The notes beneath the pieces are model-generated. The model was not told the origin of the DNA. It searched no databases and saw nothing but the letters and a program-made list of their open reading frames with translations. A stretch of 64,000 nt of DNA from Kitasatospora sp. MAP5-34 (GTDB lineage Bacteria; Actinomycetota; Actinomycetes; Streptomycetales; Streptomycetaceae), in the NCBI RefSeq assembly GCF_029894335.1, contig NZ_JARXZC010000011.1, positions 62,001-126,000 of the forward strand, given 5' to 3'. Below, piece after piece: positions 55,032 through 63,647 of this stretch; within the stretch, counting starts at the first letter, position 1, and every line of letters begins with the position of its first letter. A program made the translations under genes and the position numbers.

Positions 55032-55964
55032 ATGGGTGTCTTCTTCTTCCTCCCGCTCGTCCTGCCGCTGACGGTCCTGCCGATCGCCCGGCTCGCCGGT
55101 CAGCACCTGCACCCACGGAGCGCCACCCGCCTGCTGACCGTCGTCGGCAGCGTGCTCGCCCTGTGCAGCACGGTCTGCCTGGTGATGCTTGTGGTCGTCG
55201 GCACGGCCCAGGTCCCAGGTAACCCGCTGCCCGACGGCTGGTCGGACCCCGACGTACGGGCGGCGGTGCCGTACGCCGAGTTCTCCGGCACGCTGGCCAC
55301 CGCCGCGCTCGCCGTCGCCTGCGCCGGCTGCGCGAGGGTCATCGCGCAGCACTGCCGGATCAGACGCCAGGCGCGCCTGGCGCTCGGCGAGCTGTCGGCC
55401 ATGCCCGAACTGGCCATCCTGCCCGACGCGATCCCCTACGCATACGCACTGCCCGGCGCTCCCGGCCGGATCGTCGTCTCCACCGGCATGCTCGCCTGCC
55501 TGGACCCGGACGAACGACGGGTCCTCGTCGCCCACGAGCGCGCCCACCTGACCGGGCGGCACCACCGCTTCCTGCTCGCCACCCAGGTCGCCGCCAGCCT
55601 GAACCCCTTCCTGCGGCCGCTGCGCGCCGCCGTCGCCTACAGCACCGAGCGGTGGGCCGACGAGGAAGCCGCCCAGGTGGTCGGCGACCGCCGGCTGACG
55701 GCCCGCGCGGTCGGCAAGGCGGCTCTCAGCTCGCAGTCAGTGCACCACACCGGCGTACTCGGCTTCGCCACGTCCGGACCGGTACCGCGCAGGATCGCCG
55801 CCCTGCTCGCCCCGGCGCCGCCCACCCGCCGATGGCCCCCCGCCGGCACCCCCGCCGGTCTCGCCGCGCTGGTCGCCGCCGCCGGCACCACCGCCTCGGC
55901 CCTGTCGGCCCTCAACGCGGCCGTCGCGCTGCTGCTGGTCCTCCGCGAGGCCACGCCCCTCTGA
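55032..55964 (+). CDS. M56-family membrane metallopeptidase (BlaR1-type, without sensor domain)
   Basis: This 310-residue membrane protein has hydrophobic helices at about 5-20, 36-58, 85-103 and near the C-terminus (about 275-304), and the zinc motif AHERAH (His168, Glu169, His172) with a later Glu in ERWADEEA. It matches the M56 protease pairs found with BlaI-type repressors in actinobacteria. It lacks the penicillin-binding sensor domain of BlaR1, so the signal is not obviously a beta-lactam. It starts 5 bases after the repressor stop; the two form a control unit. Confidence 0.88.
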   Translation: MGVFFFLPLVLPLTVLPIARLAGQHLHPRSATRLLTVVGSVLALCSTVCLVMLVVVGTAQVPGNPLPDGWSDPDVRAAVPYAEFSGTLATAALAVACAGCARVIAQHCRIRRQARLALGELSAMPELAILPDAIPYAYALPGAPGRIVVSTGMLACLDPDERRVLVAHERAHLTGRHHRFLLATQVAASLNPFLRPLRAAVAYSTERWADEEAAQVVGDRRLTARAVGKAALSSQSVHHTGVLGFATSGPVPRRIAALLAPAPPTRRWPPAGTPAGLAALVAAAGTTASALSALNAAVALLLVLREATPL

Positions 55965-56044
55965 AGCAGTGCAACCGGCCGTGGCCGGGCACCGTGACCC
56001 GCTCGGTAGAGTGGACGGACACCCGCAGCGAGAGGCACCCGTTC

Positions 56045-56761
56045 ATGGCCAAGACGCCCACCGAGCCGCGCAAGGCTCTGCTCCAGCTGACCGGTGTGAG
56101 TCGCACCTACGGCGAACGGCAGGTCCTGCACCCCGTCAGTCTGAGGCTCGCGGCCGGTGAGTGTGTGGCGCTGCTCGGCCACAACGGCTCCGGTAAGTCG
56201 ACCCTGCTGCGGATCGCGGCCGGACGCGAGCTGCCGACCAGCGGGACGGTCCGCTTCGACGGCCTCCCGATGGACGAGAACGACCCCCGGATCCGGGCCA
56301 GGGTCGCGGTCGTCGGCGACACGGTCGCCTGCTACCCCGACCTCTCGGTGCGCGAGCACCTGCTGCTGGTCGCGGTCGCCCACGGCGTCGCGGACGCGCG
56401 GGCCTGGATCGAGCACGTACTGGTGGACCGCAACCTCGCGGACCGTGCCGACGCCCTCCCCTCGGCACTGTCCTCCGGCCAGATGCAGGCGCTGCTGCTG
56501 GCCTGCGCGATGGTCCGGCCCCGGGACCTGCTGCTGCTCGACGAGCCGGAACAGCGCCTGGACCCGGACGCCCGGCGCCGGCTCGCCGACCTGCTCAAGG
56601 CCGAACTCGCGGACGGGGTCGCCGTCCTGCTCGTCACCCACCACACCGACCTCGCGCTCGAGGTGGCCGACCGGGTCGTGATGCTGGAGGACGGGAAGGT
56701 GCTGGCCAAGGGTGCCCCGCACACCGTCCTCGCCGCGAGCGCCCGGGGAGGCGCCCGGTGA
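56045..56761 (+). CDS. ABC transporter ATP-binding protein
   Basis: This 238-residue ATPase has Walker A GHNGSGKST, a Q-loop region (VAVVGDTVACYPDLSVREHL, where the glutamine is replaced by Gly-Asp), a signature LSSGQMQ, Walker B DLLLLDEPEQRLD and H-loop LVTHHTD. The signature and domain order are of the export type. It overlaps the next gene by four bases (GTGA), which encodes its membrane partner. The substrate is unknown. Confidence 0.9.
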   Translation: MAKTPTEPRKALLQLTGVSRTYGERQVLHPVSLRLAAGECVALLGHNGSGKSTLLRIAAGRELPTSGTVRFDGLPMDENDPRIRARVAVVGDTVACYPDLSVREHLLLVAVAHGVADARAWIEHVLVDRNLADRADALPSALSSGQMQALLLACAMVRPRDLLLLDEPEQRLDPDARRRLADLLKAELADGVAVLLVTHHTDLALEVADRVVMLEDGKVLAKGAPHTVLAASARGGAR

Positions 56762-58542
56762 CGAGCACCCCTCTCGAAGCGGTGGACCCCGAAGCGGTGG
56801 ACCCCGACGCCATAGATCCCGACGAGGTGCCGGACGGCGACGCGGACCACAGCGAGCCCGCGCCCGAGTGGACCGAGGACGACGACTGGACCGGCGAGGC
56901 GCTGGCCCTGCTGCGCACGCTCCGCGCGCCGCACCGCCGCAGCCGGGCCGGCCAGATCGGCTTCACCGTCTACTGCACCCTGCTGATCCTGGTCGTCTGG
57001 GGTGTGACCCCGAGCTTCGGGCTGTTCCTGCAGTCCTCGATGGGCGCCGACTACACCGGCAACGGCCCGGCACTGCTCGCCGCCCTCCCCAGCGGCATCG
57101 CGGCGGTAGCGCTGGCCACCCTCCTGTTCGCCGCCCGGGACGGCCTCTGGCGCGGCCCGGTGATCCCGCCGAGGGCGACGGCCGACTGGCTGCTGCCGCA
57201 GCCCGTCCGGCCGGGCCGGGTGCTGCGGCCCTGGTTCTGGCTCTCCGGCGCGCTGGCGGTGGCGCCCGGGATCGTCGCGGCGGCCGCCGGCATGGTCGCC
57301 CTCGGGCTGACCGTGAAGACCGGCCTGTTCGCCGCCTTCGGCTGGTGCCTGCTCGGCGGGGTCTGCCTGCCGCTGCTGGCCACCTGCGCGGGCCTGGCGG
57401 TCGAGCTGGACGACCGGGTGGCCGCCCTGGTCCGCAGGCTCACCCCCCTGCTGACCGTGGTCGTCCTGCTGCTCGTCGCACAGAGCGCCCTCGCCGTGCA
57501 GGGGCACCGGGTGCCCTGGCTGGAGCGGGTCGAGCTCTGGTCCGGCCCGTGGGGCTGGGCCGGTCTCGCCGCCCTCGCCCCGACGCCCGCGGCACAGCCC
57601 GGAGCCTGGGTGGCGGCCGGACTGCTGCTGCTCCTCACCGGGGTCTGCGCCTGGTACGCCGACCGATCCTGCGGCAACATCCAGCCGGCCCGGCTCCGCG
57701 AGCGCGCCCGGACGGCGGCCGGGGTGCTGGCCGCACTGCGGACCGTCGAACTGCGGGCGGCCCGCCTCGCCGTCACCAGCGCCGCGCCCGGCGCCGGACC
57801 GCGACGCCTGCTGAGCCTGCCCGCGCCCCGGGCGGCCTGGCAGGTCGTACCTTGGCGCGACGCCCTCGCGCTGCTGCGCTCCCCGGCCCGGCTGGGGCGC
57901 TCGCTGCTGCTGGCCGTACCCGCGATGGTGTGCGCGTTCCTGGTGCACTCGTCCAGCGGTGCCGTCTCCTGGGCGGGCACCGCGCTGGCACTGGTCTTCG
58001 GCTACCTGGCCGTGGCGCAGCTGCTGGAACCCGCGCGGATCGAGACGGACGACCTCAGGCGGGCCTCCTGGTCGCCGTACCCCTTCCCCGAGCTGATGCT
58101 GCGTCATGCGATCGTGCCTACCGTCCTCGGCGTTCTGCTGGGTTCGGTGTGCGCGCTGGTCGCTCTGCTGTCCGGCGGCGGGGCCGAGGCCTGGCTCGCA
58201 CCGGCGGCGGTGCCCGCGCTGGTCGGCGCCGGGCTGGTGAACGCCTGTCGGGGCGTCGTGCGGCAGGACCTGATGGTCGGCTCCTCGCCGACACCGGGCT
58301 CGGGCATCGGCCCGTTCCTGTTCGCCGCCTGGTACGCGGCGGGCCCGGCCGTGGCGGTCATCGTGCTCACGGTGCCGTTCACCAAGGCCTTCACCGGCGG
58401 TTCGGCCGCCGCCACCCTCACCGCCGTGCTCTGGTGCGTCGCGGTGGCCGCCGTACTCCTCTGGTGGGCCCGCGAACGCGCCGCGAAGCTGACGCCCAGG
58501 GGCCGGAGCGGCGGTACGGCCACCGCGCCCGCCGCGCGGTGA
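56758..58542 (+). CDS. DUF6297-family polytopic membrane protein, ABC permease partner
   Basis: This 594-residue protein has an acidic N-terminus of about 60 residues, including three 5-residue (A[VI]DP[ED]) repeats, then about ten to twelve hydrophobic helices in two groups (about 65-260 and 380-580). The acidic linker between the groups (about 300-360) is soluble. It is coupled to the ABC ATPase, so it is most likely its permease. DUF6297 proteins are seen in this arrangement in actinobacteria; the substrate is not known. Confidence 0.78.
   Translation: MTSTPLEAVDPEAVDPDAIDPDEVPDGDADHSEPAPEWTEDDDWTGEALALLRTLRAPHRRSRAGQIGFTVYCTLLILVVWGVTPSFGLFLQSSMGADYTGNGPALLAALPSGIAAVALATLLFAARDGLWRGPVIPPRATADWLLPQPVRPGRVLRPWFWLSGALAVAPGIVAAAAGMVALGLTVKTGLFAAFGWCLLGGVCLPLLATCAGLAVELDDRVAALVRRLTPLLTVVVLLLVAQSALAVQGHRVPWLERVELWSGPWGWAGLAALAPTPAAQPGAWVAAGLLLLLTGVCAWYADRSCGNIQPARLRERARTAAGVLAALRTVELRAARLAVTSAAPGAGPRRLLSLPAPRAAWQVVPWRDALALLRSPARLGRSLLLAVPAMVCAFLVHSSSGAVSWAGTALALVFGYLAVAQLLEPARIETDDLRRASWSPYPFPELMLRHAIVPTVLGVLLGSVCALVALLSGGGAEAWLAPAAVPALVGAGLVNACRGVVRQDLMVGSSPTPGSGIGPFLFAAWYAAGPAVAVIVLTVPFTKAFTGGSAAATLTAVLWCVAVAAVLLWWARERAAKLTPRGRSGGTATAPAAR
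56776..56820 (+). repeat. Three 15-base tandem units at the start of the DUF6297 gene
   Basis: Two identical units (GAAGCGGTGGACCCC) and a third diverged unit encode an EAVDP-type repeat in the acidic N-terminus. Confidence 0.85.
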
Positions 58543-58604
58543 TCCGGTCGGGTCACGGCCGCGCGGGTCACGCCGGTCGGGCTACGGTCGGGCGTCCCCA
58601 GGGT

Positions 58605-60362
58605 TCACCTCGGGCGGACCCGCGCGGCGAGCAGGGCGATGTCGTCCTCGGCGGCATGCGGGGTCACCCCGTCCAGGACGGCGTCCAGCACGTGGTCCAG
58701 AGCCCCGGCGGCCGGTAGTCGCAGGGCGGCGAGCCGGGCGAGGGAGGCGTCGATGTCCTCGCCGCGCCGCTCGACCAGGCCGTCGGTGTAGAGCAGCAGC
58801 ACCTGGCCGGGGAGCAGCTCGCGGGTGTTCTGCTCGTAGCCGCCGAAGCCGGTGCCGAGCGGGGGGCCGGTCGGGACCTCGATCAGCTCGGTCGGCCGGT
58901 CGGCGGTGATCAGCGCGGGCGGGAGGTGACCGGCGCTGGAGAACGTCCAGCGGTTGCGGGCGGGGTCGGCGAGCGCGAGCAGGCAGGTGGCCGGGCGGGC
59001 CGAGTCGCTCTCGGAGATCACCTCGTCGAGCTGCCGGAGGATCCGGTGCGGGGGCAGGTCCATGGCGGCGACGTACCGGAGCGTCGAGCGGTAGTAGCTC
59101 ATGTCGACGGCGGCCTCGACCCCGTGGCCCATCACGTCGCCCATCACCAGCAGGGTGCGGCCGAACGGCAGCCGTACGGTCTCGTACCAGTCGCCGCCGA
59201 CCACCGAGCTGGTGCCCGACGGCAGGTAGCGCGAGGCGAGTTCCAGGTTCGGGTGCGGGTTGCCCGGCTCGGCGAGCAGGGCCCGCTGAAGCTCCACGGC
59301 GATGCCCTGCGAGCGGGCGAAGCGACGGGCGTTGTCGATGCTGGTCGCGGCGCGGCGGGCGAGCGCGTCGATCAGCTCCGCGTCGTCGGCGGTGAACCCC
59401 TCGGACGTGCCCCGGACCCGGGCCAGCGACAGCACGCCTATCAGCTGCCCCCGGGCGAAGAGCGGCACCGCCAGGATCGAGCCGACCCCGACGGAGCCGT
59501 AGGCCGCCTGGCTCGCGGGGTGCCCGGCGGAACGGGCCAGCTCCTCGTCGGACCGTACGTCGGCGATCACCGCTCTGCCCTGCTCCAGGCTGCGCGCGAC
59601 GGCGGAGCCCTCCCGGTAGCGCACCGGGCCGCCGGGCAGGGTGAACGCCTCGGCCCGGGCGCGGAGCGCGGGCGCGCAGGCGACGGCCGCCCGCCGCAGG
59701 CGCGGCAGACCGGAGGGCGGGCCGCTGCGGTGCTCGGCGGTGTCGGGCGGCAGCACGTCGACGGCCGCCAGGTCGGCCATCGCGGGGACGGTGAACTGGG
59801 CCAGCTCGGCGCAGGTGGTGTCGACGTCGAGGGTGGTGCCGATCCGCTCGGCGGCGGTGTCCAGCATGGCCAGCCGGGCGCGGGCCTGCGTCAGCTCGTG
59901 CCGCCGGTGGTCGTCCTGTCGGCGCTCGTCCTGCTGCCGGTCGTCCTGCCGGCGGTCGTTCTGCTGCCGGTCGGGCGGGTCGGTGGGGCTGAGGACCACG
60001 AGGAGCAGACCGGCCACCTGTCCGTCGACCACCAGGCGCTGGCAGCGGACGGGGAGGCCGCCCGGGCCGCCCGGCGCGCCGATGGTCAGCTCGCGCGGGT
60101 GGCCGTCGGCGAGGACCTGGCGGAGCATGTCGCCCGAGACGGGCGCGTCGCTGCCGAGGTCGGCCGCTCCCAGACCGGTCGCCAGGGCGAACGCCGGGTT
60201 CAGGTACTGCCACCGCAGGTCCGGGCCGACCAGTGCGAGGCCGACCGGCGCGTCCTCGACGACGGCGCGCAGCAGATCGGGGTTGCTGGTCGCCAGGGCG
60301 TCGGCCGCCGAGTCGATCAGGGCATCGGCGAGGGCGTCGCGGCCGGAAGCCTTGGGGTGCAC
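58605..60362 (-). CDS. PAS-GAF-PP2C (SpoIIE-type) protein phosphatase
   Basis: This 585-residue signalling protein has a PAS-like domain (about 25-125, DAPVGLALVGPDLRWQYLN), a charged Gln/Arg/Asp linker with RRQDD-type repeats (about 130-158), a GAF domain (about 170-330), and a SpoIIE-type PP2C phosphatase (about 350-580) with GGDWYETVRLP, VMGDVMGHGVEAA and LLLYTDGLVERR, which hold the metal-binding Asp residues. It should dephosphorylate an anti-sigma factor antagonist in response to a signal sensed by PAS or GAF. GAGGAGG precedes the GTG at 60362. No kinase or antagonist gene is adjacent. Confidence 0.9.
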   Translation of the reverse strand: MHPKASGRDALADALIDSAADALATSNPDLLRAVVEDAPVGLALVGPDLRWQYLNPAFALATGLGAADLGSDAPVSGDMLRQVLADGHPRELTIGAPGGPGGLPVRCQRLVVDGQVAGLLLVVLSPTDPPDRQQNDRRQDDRQQDERRQDDHRRHELTQARARLAMLDTAAERIGTTLDVDTTCAELAQFTVPAMADLAAVDVLPPDTAEHRSGPPSGLPRLRRAAVACAPALRARAEAFTLPGGPVRYREGSAVARSLEQGRAVIADVRSDEELARSAGHPASQAAYGSVGVGSILAVPLFARGQLIGVLSLARVRGTSEGFTADDAELIDALARRAATSIDNARRFARSQGIAVELQRALLAEPGNPHPNLELASRYLPSGTSSVVGGDWYETVRLPFGRTLLVMGDVMGHGVEAAVDMSYYRSTLRYVAAMDLPPHRILRQLDEVISESDSARPATCLLALADPARNRWTFSSAGHLPPALITADRPTELIEVPTGPPLGTGFGGYEQNTRELLPGQVLLLYTDGLVERRGEDIDASLARLAALRLPAAGALDHVLDAVLDGVTPHAAEDDIALLAARVRPR

Positions 60363-60519
60363 CGCGTCCTCCTCTATCGCGCGCCGCAACGGCGGACACC
60401 TCCTATGGTCGCCCGGGCGGGCGTGCCTCAGCGATGTTGACACGTCCCGCGTGTTCCGGTGGCGGGCGGGGCCGTGCAAGGCCAAGGTGTTCACCGGGGG
60501 TCACCACTTGGGAGACGAG

Positions 60520-61302
60520 ATGCCTGAAGTCACCACTGCGTACGCGCCCGGCACTCCCTGCTGGGTCGATCTGATGGCCAAGGACCAGCAGTCCGCGCTG
60601 GACCTGTACCGTGACCTGTTCGGCTGGCAGGGCCAGGTCGGCCCGGCGGAGTTCGGCGGGTACGCGATGTGCACGCTGAACGAGAAGCCGGTGGCCGGGA
60701 TCGGCCCGGCGATGGCGCCGGAGGGACAGCCGACGCCGCCGACCGTCTGGACGTCCTACCTGTCCACCAACGACGCGGATGCCACCCAGGCCGCCATCAC
60801 CAAGGCCGGCGGCACCGTGATCGTGCCGGTGATGGACATCGGCACCGTCGGCCGGATGCTGGTCGCCTCGGACCCGACCGGCGCCGTGTTCGGAGTCTGG
60901 CAGCCGGGGGACTTCTTCGGCGCGCACGTGGTCAACGAGCACGGCGCGCTCACCTGGAACGAGCTGCACACCGCTGACGTCCCCGCCGCGACCGCCTTCT
61001 ACCGGGCCGTCTTCGGCGCCGAGATCGCGCCGATGGAGGGCATGGAGGGCGAGTACTTCGCGTTCAACATCGACGGCAGCGCCAGGGGCGGCGTGGCGAA
61101 GCTGCAGAACGACCCGCCCGGCACGCCGGCCCACTGGCTGACGTACTTCGCGGTGGACGACGCGGACAGCACGGTCGACGCGCTCGTGAAGAGCGGCGGC
61201 AGTGTGCTGGTCCCGCCCTTCGACATGGTGGCGGGCCGGATGTCGGTCGTCTCCGACCCGCAGGGCGCGATCTTCGCGGTGATCAAGACGAAGCCGATGT
61301 AG
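60520..61302 (+). CDS. Two-domain VOC (glyoxalase/bleomycin-resistance fold) protein
   Basis: This 260-residue protein has two VOC domains of about 120 residues each: CWVDLMAKDQQSALDLYRDLFGW...VASDPTGAVFGVWQ and WNELHTADVPAATAFYRAVFG...VVSDPQGAIFAVIK. VOC folds bind a metal with His/Glu residues and act on small metabolites or bind drugs; the metal ligands are only partly recognisable, so substrate is unknown. GGAG lies five bases before the ATG. Transcription is divergent from the phosphatase gene. Confidence 0.88.
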   Translation: MPEVTTAYAPGTPCWVDLMAKDQQSALDLYRDLFGWQGQVGPAEFGGYAMCTLNEKPVAGIGPAMAPEGQPTPPTVWTSYLSTNDADATQAAITKAGGTVIVPVMDIGTVGRMLVASDPTGAVFGVWQPGDFFGAHVVNEHGALTWNELHTADVPAATAFYRAVFGAEIAPMEGMEGEYFAFNIDGSARGGVAKLQNDPPGTPAHWLTYFAVDDADSTVDALVKSGGSVLVPPFDMVAGRMSVVSDPQGAIFAVIKTKPM

Positions 61303-61321
61303 CACCCGTCGCCGAATAGGG

Positions 61322-61371
61322 CCGAACAGCCGCGCCCGGCGGGATCGATCCCGCCGGGCGCGGCTGTTCGG
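61322..61371. terminator. Perfect 50-base palindrome between convergent genes
   Basis: Both 25-base arms are exactly complementary, with no loop in the DNA palindrome. It lies between the VOC gene (stop at 61302) and the binding protein gene on the other strand (stop at 61383), so it can end transcription in both directions. Confidence 0.85.
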
Positions 61372-61382
61372 TGCCAGGAGGG

Positions 61383-62777
61383 TCAGCCCACCGCGCTGTT
61401 GTAGCTGTCAATGGCCGGCTGGAGCTGCTTCACGGCATCCGAGAGCGCCTGTTGGGCGGTCTTGGAGCCGCTGATGGTCTGCTCGATCGCGGTCTCGACG
61501 CCCTTGCGGGCCTGCGGCATCACGCCGAGCAGGCAGCCCGCCGTGGCGGGGGTGGGGTTGGTGGCGTGGAGTTCGTCGATCGCGGTCTGGAACTGCGGGT
61601 ACCTGGCCAGCCACGCCTTGTCCCTGGGGTCGTCCAGTGCCTTGCGGTTGACCGGGAAGTAGCCGGTGCCGGTGTGCCAGACGGCCTGCTGCTCGGGTGC
61701 GGACAGGAACTTGACGAACTCCCAGGAGGCCCGCTGCTCGGCGTCCGAGTGGCCGGGGCCGTCGATCCAGAGCGAGGCGCCGCCGATCGCCGGGCCGCCC
61801 TGGTCGGTGGCGTTGATCTTGGGGAAAGGGGCCGTGCCGACGGTGAACTTCGCGGCCTCGGTGTAGCCGCGCAGCACCCCGGTGGACTCCAGGTGCATCG
61901 CGACCTTGCCGGCCTTGAAGGCCGCCTGCGCGTCCGCCGGCACCCGGCCGGTGTTGGCCGCGTAGCCGCCCTTGACCAGGTCGGCCCACCACTGGACGGC
62001 CTGCGCGCCCTGTGCGGAGTCGAACAGCACCTTGCCCGCGTTGCCGGTACGGCCGTTGCCCTGGTCGCAGTAGAGCGTCCCGGACTCGGCGAGCAGCTCC
62101 TCGACGAACCAGCCGTAGATGGCGGCCCCGAAGCCGTACCTGGTGGTCTGCCCGCCGGCGTCCTTCTTCGTCAACTTCTTGGCCATGTCGCCGAGTTCGG
62201 CCAGGTCCTGCGGCTGCTTGGCCGGGTCGAGGCCGGCCTCCTTGAATGCGTCCGTGTTGAGGTAGAGCAGCGGCATCGAGGAGTTGAACGGCATCGAGGC
62301 GAGCTTGCCGCCCGCTGAGTAGTAGTTGCGGATGTTGGGCTCGATGTCGGCGAGCGGGTAGTTGTCCCTGTCGACGAAGGCCTGGGCCGGCACGGTCTGC
62401 TTCGAGTCGATCATGAACCGGGTGCCGATGTCGTAGACCTGGACCAGCGAGGGCGTGCCCTTCTGCTGCACCGACGCCTTGTACTTGGCGATCACGTCGT
62501 CGTAGGTGCCCTGGAACAGCGGCTTGACCACTATCTTTCCCTGGTGCGCCGCGTTGAAGGCGTCGACCAGCGCCGTCAGGGTGGTGGCGTTCTGGCCGGT
62601 CATCGAGTGCCAGAAGTTGACGGTGGTGACGCCCTTGGCGTTGTCCAGCGCCTGTGCTCCGGGCGCGCCCGAGCCGGACGGTCCGGCGGGAGTGCCGCTC
62701 GACGTACAGGCGGTCAGCGTCAGACCGGCGGCGACCAGGGCGGCCGCGACCCTGACTCCCCATAGCTGCTTGCCCAT
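61383..62777 (-). CDS. ABC transporter substrate-binding lipoprotein, UgpB-like
   Basis: This 464-residue lipoprotein has a signal ending in LTAC. The mature part shows NFWHSMTGQNATTLTALVDAFNA, then LVQVYDIGTRFMID, LLYLNTDAFKEAGLDP, and YGFGAAIYGWFVEELLA, which fit glycerol-3-phosphate (UgpB) or related sugar-phosphate-binding proteins. GAGAAGGAG precedes the ATG. It is the third gene of the transporter operon (order: UgpA-type permease, UgpE-type permease, binding protein) and is followed by the palindromic terminator. No ATPase is seen in the window. Confidence 0.88.
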   Translation of the reverse strand: MGKQLWGVRVAAALVAAGLTLTACTSSGTPAGPSGSGAPGAQALDNAKGVTTVNFWHSMTGQNATTLTALVDAFNAAHQGKIVVKPLFQGTYDDVIAKYKASVQQKGTPSLVQVYDIGTRFMIDSKQTVPAQAFVDRDNYPLADIEPNIRNYYSAGGKLASMPFNSSMPLLYLNTDAFKEAGLDPAKQPQDLAELGDMAKKLTKKDAGGQTTRYGFGAAIYGWFVEELLAESGTLYCDQGNGRTGNAGKVLFDSAQGAQAVQWWADLVKGGYAANTGRVPADAQAAFKAGKVAMHLESTGVLRGYTEAAKFTVGTAPFPKINATDQGGPAIGGASLWIDGPGHSDAEQRASWEFVKFLSAPEQQAVWHTGTGYFPVNRKALDDPRDKAWLARYPQFQTAIDELHATNPTPATAGCLLGVMPQARKGVETAIEQTISGSKTAQQALSDAVKQLQPAIDSYNSAVG

Positions 62778-62840
62778 CTGCGTTCTCCTTCTCGAGTGCT
62801 GCTGGTCAGGTGAGTTGGTGCGGGGATCAGGCGCAGGCTC

Positions 62841-63647
62841 TCAGCGGACGGCGCCGGCGGTGAGGCCGCGGACGATGAAGCGTTGGCCGAGGACCACCAG
62901 GGCCAGGGTCGGCAGCAGGGTGAGCACAACGCCGGCCAACACCAGTCCGGGGTCGGCGACTTCGGCGTCGCGCAGGCTCTCCATGCCGATCTGCAGGGTC
63001 TGCATCTGCGCGGTGCGGGTGATGATCAGCGGCCAGAAGTACTGGTTCCAGGCCGACAGGAAGACGTAGACCGCGATCGCGGCCAGCGAGGGCTTGCTGA
63101 GCGGCACCAGGACGCGCCACAGGAACCGCCAGTGACCGGCGCCGTCGATCCGGGCCGCGTCCCGCAGTTCGGCCGGGAACTGCCGGAAGGACTGCCGCAG
63201 CATGAAGGTGCCGAAGCCCGAGGCCAGGAACGGCAGCACCAGGCCGAAGTAGGTGTTGCCCAGCCCCCAGCCGGAGATGGTCAGGTAGTTGGGGATGATG
63301 ACGGCCTCCCACGGCACCATCAGCGTCGCCAGGAACACCGCGAAGACGGCCGCCCGCGCGCGCAGCGGCAGGAAGACGAAGGCGTACGCGGCGAGGATCG
63401 AGGTGAGCAGCTGGGCCACCGTGATGACGGTCGCGGTGATGGCCGAGTTGAGGTACTGGCGGCCCAGCGGGATGGCGTGCACCGCCCCGGCGAAGTTCCG
63501 GCCGGTGACCGAGTGCGGCAGCAACGCCGGTGGGTAGCTCGCGAGTTCGGACGGACCCATCAGGGCTCCGGCGAACGCGTAGTAGACGGGGAAGCCGACC
63601 GTGACCACCGCGAAGGCGAGCAGCAGGTAGACCGCGATCCGGCTCAT
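62841..63647 (-). CDS. ABC permease, UgpE/MalG-type
   Basis: This 268-residue permease has six hydrophobic segments and the EAA loop (RDAARIDGAGHWRFLWRVLVP). It belongs with the partial permease upstream: its ATG overlaps that gene's stop by four bases. The segment AVHAIPLGRQYLNSAI and the end GQRFIVRGLTAGAVR fit UgpE-type proteins. Confidence 0.9.
   Translation of the reverse strand: MSRIAVYLLLAFAVVTVGFPVYYAFAGALMGPSELASYPPALLPHSVTGRNFAGAVHAIPLGRQYLNSAITATVITVAQLLTSILAAYAFVFLPLRARAAVFAVFLATLMVPWEAVIIPNYLTISGWGLGNTYFGLVLPFLASGFGTFMLRQSFRQFPAELRDAARIDGAGHWRFLWRVLVPLSKPSLAAIAVYVFLSAWNQYFWPLIITRTAQMQTLQIGMESLRDAEVADPGLVLAGVVLTLLPTLALVVLGQRFIVRGLTAGAVR

Noticed and set aside
59889..59975. Repeat cluster in the phosphatase gene considered as CRISPR
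   Set aside because: Units are short, lie inside a coding frame, and have no unique spacers; no cas genes occur in the window.
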